Shown here piece after piece: positions 61,301-64,000 of a DNA stretch of 64,000 bases. Every line of letters begins with the position of its first letter. The stretch's first letter is position 1. The translations under genes and the position numbers were made by a program. Under the pieces are notes generated by a model. The model searched no databases and was not told the origin of the DNA. It was given only the letters and a program-made list of their open reading frames with translations. Source of the stretch: Plazaster borealis (lineage: Eukaryota > Echinodermata > Asteroidea > Forcipulatida > Labidiasteridae); contig JAJGQC010000556.1 of the NCBI GenBank assembly GCA_021014325.1, positions 248,001 through 312,000 on the forward strand, read 5' to 3'.

Positions 61301-61342
61301 CAGGTGGCGTCTTACAAGACATTCCAAAGAGAAGAAATGTAA
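40340..61342 (+). CDS. CEP95: CEP95 (CCDC45) centrosomal coiled-coil protein, N-terminus missing, with frame lesions
   Basis: Exons 40340-40566, 41063-41195, 42285-42571, 43358-43530, 54548-54616, 55225-55324 (acceptor uncertain), 58118-58270, 58515-58648, 59873-59957, 61166-61342. They give about 510 codons against roughly 820 in human. Exon 1 encodes YVPVTKEDEIHNVQLVVEHL and, after a frame change, IVEGDRVAMQYLLEIILGVM, matching the calponin-homology-like N-terminal domain. GDFTAELIKLG matches the conserved acidic/hydrophobic patch. The C-terminal exons (ARRYYDEF..RRTREEQ, IFKRLFEDGLKIKK, ENYYRNQFSMLAE, QEQMYKDEDTEYFRQLE) match the conserved coiled-coil end. Missing: the exon with the first half of the CH-like domain and probably one between 55324 and 58118, where phases do not join. 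Lesions: a 1-nt break at 40447-40455 and an in-frame TAA at 58560-58562. The protein localises to centrosomes in vertebrates. Confidence 0.82.
41455..41650 (-). mobile_element. Family E repeat, minus strand
   Basis: Reverse complement matches 17870-18050, including CAGTATACATGGCAAAATAA and GTGTTCCACCAATCAAATG. Lies in a CEP95 intron. Confidence 0.65.
41926..42058. mobile_element. Palindromic MITE with GGATGCAT ends
   Basis: Outer ends GGATGCAT / ATGCATCC and perfect inner arms AATCTGGACTGTTCCATTT (41969-41987) and its complement (42006-42024). A 133-bp hairpin in a CEP95 intron. Confidence 0.8.
42412..42557 (+). repeat. 15-bp coding minisatellite inside CEP95
   Basis: About ten CAACGAGACATTTCT-type units, in frame, giving consecutive pentapeptides QRDIS, HRDIP, QRDVS, QRDIH, RRDFQ. 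The antisense strand also stays open over the array, as expected from the codon-multiple period. Located between LIKLGTKDASPRYIP and the donor at 42572. Confidence 0.9.
42585..43000 (+). mobile_element. Family F repeat
   Basis: Contains GGGCTCAAACTTTTGGTAGA, TTGTGGCTCAAAATGTTTA and, distally, CATCGGGCCAGTAAAC read in reverse. The same blocks in opposite order and strand lie at about 56120-56960. A third fragment is near 53990-54060. Confidence 0.65.
43690..44810. repeat. Intron stretch with two short tandem arrays
   Basis: At about 44145-44240 a 51-bp unit (AATCCACAAGTGATACTAGG..CTTTCGTCC) repeats, with a diverged copy from 44047. At about 44373-44620 units of AGCTCCACAGCTCCTCCAGT alternate with TTTGCTCCCCGAGTAATAAT. 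No coding signal. It may be the outer part of the same element that produced the 44811/46756 duplication. Confidence 0.6.
44811..45627 (+). repeat. Direct duplication, copy 1
   Basis: Matches 46756-47525 over its whole length (AGACTCAAATTCAGCTAATC at the start, AGACATCGTAAAGAAGTTAT near the end). It differs by a 153-bp MITE insertion in this copy and about 100 bp extra in the other. LTR-like in spacing, but no retrotransposon core lies between the copies. Confidence 0.85.
45290..45442. mobile_element. 153-bp MITE with CCCTTACAAAAAA ends
   Basis: Ends CCCTTACAAAAAA and TTTTTTTGTAAGGG are inverted. The interior has repeated CCTATAGGAAT words. The duplicate block (near 47337) lacks it entirely and supplies the empty site GAACAATAATAACGG. 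Confidence 0.85.
46262..46745. repeat. Minisatellite of palindromic GGCTCA/TGAGCC units
   Basis: Eight units of 49-63 bp, each with GAGCCAAAAGTGGCTCAGTA, starting near 46279, 46336, 46393, 46453, 46516, 46575, 46634 and 46683. Each unit folds on itself (GGCTCA against TGAGCC). It lies between the two copies of the direct duplication. The minus-strand open frame with LLLSHFWLRLS repeats is an artefact of the array. Confidence 0.9.
46756..47525 (+). repeat. Direct duplication, copy 2
   Basis: See 44811-45627. This copy carries an additional segment near 47074-47190 (ACAAAACCATTTTCATTGAT ... GATGAAGCAGACG) and lacks the MITE. Confidence 0.85.
47526..48277. other. No gene seen
   Basis: AT-rich intronic sequence between the duplicated block and the 3' end of the interrupted zinc-finger gene. 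Confidence 0.5.
48278..48728 (-). pseudogene. 3' part of an antisense zinc-finger gene, cut off by a gypsy insertion
   Basis: Minus-strand frame continuing the octapeptide repeat QRAPETTP, then an acidic region (LEEEEEERAAEAAVS, LELEEEESMKEP), SGNESDSSNDGD, and a basic, charged C-terminus (KVEELIRNKLVKVTEEYSVK..RVYDIQLNKEE, stop). The last part looks like a folded conserved module but I do not recognise it. The apparent start codon of the long open frame lies in the gypsy LTR and is an accident. Bases 48724-48728 (GTTGG) are the target-site copy. Confidence 0.7.
48729..48916 (-). repeat. Gypsy 3' LTR
   Basis: 188 bp; partner of 53276-53465. Confidence 0.93.
49313..49630 (-). pseudogene. Gypsy integrase C-terminal part, shifted frame
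   Basis: PPLHKGQSILVRCDKTWKPA followed by VVIDKSNKPRSYIVKT is the usual post-DDE beta-barrel segment of gypsy integrases. It is separated from the main integrase frame by a frame change near 49640-49660. Confidence 0.85.
49647..50729 (-). CDS. Gypsy integrase and RNase H tail
   Basis: 360 codons. HVADALSRNF marks the end of RNase H. HHCC zinc finger HQTHQGIEKSK...CSTC near residues 140-175. DDE core: FEIDGQQYLLIVDYYS, VISDNGPQYAS and PQSNGKAEKTV. The start overlaps the RT frame end by 10 nt through an apparent 2-nt insertion, so this is not an independent protein but part of a broken polyprotein. Confidence 0.92.
   Translation of the reverse strand: MLLNLQKYNLKVKYVKGTQLHVADALSRNFVPLCDHTRDLDIPICMVECLPMSSDKLTELKGETNKDQELQSLKEVVHSGWPETKQDVHSSIRVYWSFREEITVEDHLVFRSNRVIIPNSMRNEMIKKIHQTHQGIEKSKSLARDIMYWPGMSAQIHEAVERCSTCNEFAKRNAKEPMMSHEKPSRPWEKVGTALFEIDGQQYLLIVDYYSSYFELNRLVSTTSQKVVELCKQHFARHGIPEEVISDNGPQYASETFTNFSKEWKFNYTLVSPRYPQSNGKAEKTVGIAKQLIKKAKKDGRDLNLALLDYRNTPIQGIGKSPVQLLNTILPTKATLLKPEIVKCVKQKLKQQNRKAKEIL
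50720..52069 (-). CDS. Gypsy reverse transcriptase and RNase H
   Basis: 449 codons. RT landmarks: RICIDPLNLN, FTTLDANAGYWQV, LPFGIKVAPEIYQR, VIMDDIVIFA (active-site DD), KYMGHILSKDG, and the connection FLGMVTYLAKFI. RNase H: LSCDASSLGTGAVL, EKELAAIVFG, TDHKPLE. It ends out of frame with the integrase. Confidence 0.93.
   Translation of the reverse strand: MLVVEGKVTPILGLQTCKDLSLIKQVDMLNQNVEDKYKEVFQGHGCMPGKQHLKVKENAKPVVHAPRRVPVALRKQVREELKRMEKLGVIERVTGPCEWVSSLVTIVKPNRKNVRICIDPLNLNNALERKYYPMKTIEQITDKLPTATIFTTLDANAGYWQVQLDEESSKLCTFNTGQGRFKFLRLPFGIKVAPEIYQRLMNEYFVDMDGVEVIMDDIVIFASDENTHNERLEKVLKKCKELNITLNKEKCKFRQSEVKYMGHILSKDGLKPDPAKIEAIKQRKKPTNKQEVMQFLGMVTYLAKFIKNLSDVTALLRKLTEKETLWQWHSEHDKSFQKLKNMLTKAPILQYYNVTKALVLSCDASSLGTGAVLLQENLPVAYASKAFTKTQQNWAQIEKELAAIVFGCERFHPYIFGRDVEVETDHKPLETIFKKPLHTAPMRLQKICY
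52129..52545 (-). pseudogene. Gypsy protease region
   Basis: Second zinc knuckle CSTCGKQNHFAKMC, then a basic linker. Retropepsin core KFKLDTGAQCNVMPESMF has the expected Asp-Thr-Gly-Ala. It is in frame with Gag across a TGA (52546-52548) and out of frame with RT; the frame closes at 52129. Confidence 0.87.
52546..53238 (-). CDS. Gypsy Gag, ends at a stop inside the first zinc knuckle
   Basis: 230 codons: ATQWKKWKKTFDLYAKATGL and following residues are the capsid-like Gag domain common to animal gypsy elements. The end, CRRCGREHGR then TGA, is the first half of a CCHC knuckle. The Cys expected after the stop position is replaced by Ser. The ATG is 37 nt from the LTR. Confidence 0.9.
   Translation of the reverse strand: MAEASKKRVDGLKPPESFTPGTTPATQWKKWKKTFDLYAKATGLEHKDKDVQVSVFLHVAGAELIDVHEILEYTDSEDATDLKLLIKKLDGYYLPKQNITYERHVFNTTSQEDGQSIDSYMYVMLLRKRAQTCEFGELTDSLIKDRLVVGMKKDSVRAKLLRETNLDLPKAIDICRAAEQSQTQMGVISGQNPTVNAVKMKHRRDSKKQSSAKGDGKPFDCRRCGREHGR
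53276..53465 (-). repeat. Gypsy 5' LTR
   Basis: 190 bp. Ends TGTTTTATGTAC ... CTTGTTACA in plus-strand reading. Confidence 0.93.
53466..53928 (-). pseudogene. 5' part of the interrupted zinc-finger gene
   Basis: A minus-strand acceptor (tttctgtaatgtacag, reverse of 53929 onward) precedes an exon with ATG at 53924: MDFPMEVELQDLKEILNERR, then a C2H2 finger TCTECGKKFGKRFNFDRHRM..H. A second finger-like unit (RRCPQTYLRRFALKRHYQAEH) has the His pair but only one of two Cys. An acidic stretch follows, then the QRAPETTP octapeptide repeat of 24 nt. C-tract length in successive repeats rises from 6 to 8 toward the insertion, pushing the frame off, and a TAG closes it at 53514. Likely a host nuclear protein gene or an older captured gene; unnamed. 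Confidence 0.7.
55021..55150 (+). mobile_element. tRNA-headed SINE
   Basis: CAAAGATATTGACAAAATAG leader, then GGCTAGATAGCTCAGTTGGT A-box and GGATCAAATCCC B-box (55058-55133), then a TTTTTCTTTGTTCAACCCC tail. The anticodon arm is disrupted. The same unit recurs at 58310-58440. Confidence 0.8.
55463..55656. mobile_element. Family D MITE
   Basis: GGGCCCAATGTCTTAGGGCT to TTAAGCAGCTCTATGAAATT plus GGGCCC; internal ATGAGCAGGATGCCAGTCAC. Confidence 0.85.
55660..55905 (+). mobile_element. Two SINE fragments of the 8530-type
   Basis: B-box-like GTTGTGGATTTGAATCCCAC near 55672 and GGGTTCATATCACAACC near 55797. Each is followed by the tail CTGTGGAATTTGTTTTTC / TTGTTTCTCCACAGGA and a CACATCAGT..GGTAAAACCAAAA end. 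Confidence 0.65.
56120..56960 (-). mobile_element. Family F repeat, second copy
   Basis: Blocks matching 42585-43000 in inverted order: CACTGGACCCCAGGCCCGAG and GGCATCGGGCC near 56130-56180, and TAAACATTTTGAGTTACAAG near 56909. About 500 bp of extra sequence lies between the two blocks. Confidence 0.6.
57070..58100. other. No gene seen
   Basis: Intronic sequence of CEP95. An additional exon joining 55324 to 58118 would be expected somewhere in 55.3-58.1 kb but was not recognised. Confidence 0.45.
58310..58440 (+). mobile_element. tRNA-headed SINE, well-preserved head
   Basis: 58352-58423 reads as a near-complete tRNA: D-arm CAGCTCAGTTGGTAGAGC, anticodon arm CCGGAACGTTAATCTGG (nominal GTT), T-arm GCAGGTTCAAGTCCCGC, 3' TCTAGCCA. 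The 5' acceptor strand (GGGCACC) no longer pairs with it, whereas the sister copy at 55058 has the matching GGCTAGA. The leader and tail are the same as at 55021-55150, with CAAAGA / TCTTTG inverted flanks. Confidence 0.82.
58700..58890 (+). mobile_element. Leu/Ser-type tRNA-derived SINE
   Basis: 58708-58792 contains GTGGCCAAGCGGTCTAGTGC (A-box, long-variable-arm tRNA type), CACCGGACTCTAGTTC, and a B-box-like GTTTTGATTCCC. The GTGTCCTTGAGCAATGCTCT tail follows. Its head resembles the 130-bp satellite monomer at 20.5-23.0 kb. Confidence 0.78.
59546..59756. mobile_element. MITE with GGGCTATGTCACACG ends
   Basis: GGGCTATGTCACACGAAGCA at the left and CTGTGTGACAAGGCCC at the right are inverted. 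Interior AATCTCAAAAAAGAAAAGG to TGCATGCACTGCAGTTGG is shared with 60614-60788. Confidence 0.8.
60012..60149 (+). mobile_element. Family G repeat
   Basis: GCATATGACATCACACTCTC, AACAGCGCCCTCACTTAGG, end GCAAGGGGTCTATTCAG; pair of 39301-39448. Confidence 0.65.
60614..60788. mobile_element. Truncated copy of the 59546 MITE
   Basis: Same interior with over 90 percent visible identity, ending in CCCCGTGTCACAAGGCTTAA; the left terminal repeat is lost. Same orientation, about 1 kb downstream. Confidence 0.8.
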
Positions 61343-61927
61343 AACGTTAGGGTTAATGGAAAGTGAAATTGTATTTAAAATATTTTGTTATCCGTTAATA
61401 ATATCGAAAAGCATTTGTTAATATTTGATGATGATAAAGTGGTTGATTGAAGCAGAACAGAGTTTGGAGTGCATTTTTTTTCTTTTTCTGTGCCTATTTT
61501 TCTTTTATTTCTGTTTATTGAATACTTTTTTTCTCTTGGTAGATCAGTCAGTTAATTTATCTTTTGTTTATTATCTTTTGATTCACCTTACCATTTAATA
61601 TTACTGATTTTTGCTAAGATTTTGTTGCTTTTTGGTTACTAGAAAATTTGTCCTTGTCATCCACACAAGGATTCACACATGGATTTACACAGTCATCAAT
61701 TAAAATTTTCTGCTAAGCAAAATAAGCCGGATACCAGTCAAAAGTTGTACATTCGGTATGGTTTTTCAGCTGGTGACCTTATTCTGGTGAGCATATTTGT
61801 TGTTGTGCTCAGCTACTTTTTATGTTCTGCCATGATTACACTTTTTGGAACGATGGTGCAGTGTGATGAAATAAACAACATTCTTATACCACAGAGTAAA
61901 GGGAAACCATTGCTCTGGAATTAGACT

Positions 61928-62301
61928 TTAAAGGCACTGAACACGTTTGGAAATTGTCAAAGACCAGTGTTCTCACTTGGTGTATCCCAACATATGCATA
62001 AAATAACAAGCTTGTGAAAATTTGGGCTCAATTGGTCATCGAAGTTGCAAGAAAATTATGAAAGAAAAACACCCTTGTTGTACAAATTTGTGTGCTTTCA
62101 GATTAGGAATAAAAACTTCTTGCAAGAAGTTTTTATTATTTTAGTGAGAAATTACCTCTTTCTCAAAAACTACGTTACTTCAGAGGGAGTCGTTTCCTAC
62201 AATGTTTTATACTATCAACAGCTCTCCGTTGCTTGTTACCAAGTAAGTTTTTATGCTAATATTTTTTTTGACTCGTTACCAAACGTGTACGATACCTTTA
62301 A
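61928..62301 (-). mobile_element. MITE family A copy 6
   Basis: TTAAAGGCACTGAACACGTT ... ACGTGTACGATACCTTTAA, central CTTCTTGCAAGAAG (62116-62129). Its last TTAA is the first TTAA of the next element. Confidence 0.9.
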
Positions 62302-62650
62302 AGGGTGTTTGTAACATTGGTGAGAGTAAAAATATAAATGTTCACAGATTCACACACAACGTAAGTGGTATAAAGATGGTTATAATGGGAAACTCCCTTT
62401 GAAATATTTTTGCTTTAAATGCTATAGTTTTTGAGAAATGAGTGAAACAATTAGTTTTGATCTCATGAGTCAAAAACTTGATGTTTTAAAACAGTGAAAA
62501 CACTTAAGGTTTTTCCCCACTTTTTTCTGGTGATTGCAATGACCGATTGAGCTTTAACTTTCACAGGTTTGTTGTTTCATGTATATGTTTGGATACACCA
62601 AGTGAGAATACTGGTTTTTGACTTTTACCAAAAGTATATACTGCCTTTAA
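62298..62650 (+). mobile_element. MITE family C
   Basis: TTAAAGGGTGTTTGTAACAT ... TTTACCAAAAGTATATACTG then CCTTTAA. Different interior from A and B, but the same TTTAAAGG / CCTTTAA edges. Its last TTAA is shared with the following family-B element. Confidence 0.8.
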
Positions 62651-63042
62651 AGGGTCTGTATATGTTTGGTAATGACTCTGAAAATTAATGGCAATAAAAA
62701 CTTACTTGGTAAGAATACAGCAGCTTTGGATAGTATAATGCATTTTGAGAAACTTCTCACTTCGAAGTACTGCGGTTATGGAAAAACATATCACTTTTTA
62801 TCCCAAAAAATTTGAATCTGAGAAGCGTTACCGACAGTAAGGTTTCTCAGATTGTGTGGTCCAATTGCAGATTATTCTTCCTCTCCATAACCACTCCAGA
62901 TTTTTGGCAATATCTCAAAAATGCTACCACCTTTTGAAATGAAATTTTCACAGGTTAGTTTTATGGTATATATCTACAACTATATAGGATTGAAACAAAC
63001 AGTGGGTTACAATTTTTTACCAAACGTATACAACTCCTTTAA
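62647..63042 (+). mobile_element. MITE family B, complete copy
   Basis: TTAAAGGGTCTGTATATGTT ... ACCAAACGTATACAACTCCT then TTAA. The best full-length reference for the truncated copies at 2836 and 9997. Confidence 0.85.
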
Positions 63043-64000
63043 GCAGCTCTATGAACTTGGGCCTCGAAGTGATGAATTTACTTATGGATGATCTCTTAGG
63101 ATTTAAGCTTCACTTGTTCACGATGACGTCATACTTGATTTGATAATATTTTAAAAGAGAAACCCCGTCCCTCTGTATTTTGCGATTTCTTAAAGATGCA
63201 TCACCCGATTTCAAAATTTATGGGATAATTTGAAATGAGTAGGATAGCCTCCCCCCCCCCCGTGGTTTTTTCAATCGGCAAACATTTCACGTTTGGATTT
63301 ATGCTTGGAATTGAAGCAGCCACCCTTACTGATGCCACTTCTTATCATTTGAACTAGGGCATCGCTCATAATTTTAGAAAATAAACAATTAATTGCAAAT
63401 TTTGTCAAAAAAATATTAATGAGGATAAACAAAGCAAAACACCAATATTGAAAACAGGAAAAACAATTTGGAGGAAATTGTGCATATCAGATTGTTTTCA
63501 TTTTTCATTCAAAATGAGATTTGATGGGGATGTCAAATGCCTCTTGAGTCTTGGTGCTGGTCTCTCAAAGTTGATCAAATTCTTATACAAGTATACAATT
63601 CTTGGTTATTTTATTACAAGGTTCATGTACAGGGGTGGATCCAGAATTTTCCAAACGGGGTGGGGGGCGTGAAAATGTACTAAGCAGCAAATGGTGAATG
63701 CAATTTGTGGCGCCTGAGAGCGCGTAACGCGAAGCCGTAACTGCATTGGTTCCGGGGCCCGCTTAAATGCTCCGCAACAGTTAAGATTCTAGATGCTCTG
63801 TGGTGCGATCTCATGCAATATCTGACCACTTTAACCAATTTTGTTTTAGCAAGATCATTATTTAAACATCATTTTAGAGTAGGGAGTCATTGAATTAGCC
63901 ATCCTGAGTTACAAAATCAAAATGCAGGCTGCAATTAATATTTATTCAGGATGCCCCCCTAAAAGTATTCGCGGAGATCCGGCGCTTAAAAACATGTTTT
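63043..64000. other. No gene seen; repeat fragments
   Basis: A 27-bp family-D end (AAGCAGCTCTATGAACTTGG) follows directly on the last MITE. There is a poly-C run near 63251-63261. At about 63632 AGGGGTGGATCCAGAATTTT resembles the start of a common marine-invertebrate repeat. No exon-like signal. Confidence 0.5.

Overview
The window reads as intron-rich, AT-rich animal nuclear DNA. Host coding sequence is sparse and split into short exons with GT-AG borders, and most of the rest is repeats: TTAA-flanked MITEs, tRNA-derived SINEs, foldback elements, and Bel/Pao and Ty3/gypsy retrotransposons. The repeat spectrum, including short elements bounded by GGGCCCAATTTCATA-type ends, suggests an echinoderm, probably a sea star. 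That is inference from pattern; no single marker proves it.

Layout. 1-1.2 kb is a foldback element whose arms carry 15-bp tandem arrays. 2.4-4.2 kb holds the three coding exons of the mitochondrial rRNA methyltransferase MRM2 on the + strand, with a frame break in the last exon. 4.3-31 kb has no recognisable host exon. It holds MITEs, SINEs, a 75-bp-arm hairpin (7.5 kb), an ancient inverted duplication (10.4-11.6 kb), a foldback rich in TGACTC motifs (15.4-16.6 kb), and a 4.6-kb foldback whose ~0.88-kb arms enclose about 19 copies of a 130-bp satellite (19.6-24.3 kb).

31-39 kb: two exons recognisable as WBP11 (a splicing factor) lie 8 kb apart, with a complete Bel/Pao element (31,877-38,755, minus strand) in the intron. 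40.3-61.3 kb: at least ten exons of the centrosomal coiled-coil gene CEP95 on the + strand, without the expected first exon and with a frameshift and an in-frame stop. An 11-kb CEP95 intron contains a duplicated block, a palindromic minisatellite, and an antisense zinc-finger gene split by a Ty3/gypsy element (48,729-53,465) with a perfect 5-bp target duplication. 61.9-63.0 kb is three MITEs head to tail, sharing TTAA junctions.

Host genes: MRM2 (mitochondrial ribosome), WBP11 (spliceosome) and CEP95 (centrosome) are unrelated housekeeping genes, all on the + strand; both autonomous-type retroelements lie antisense to them. Small frame breaks occur in both host genes and transposons, so residual assembly indels must be weighed against real decay for every lesion reported here.
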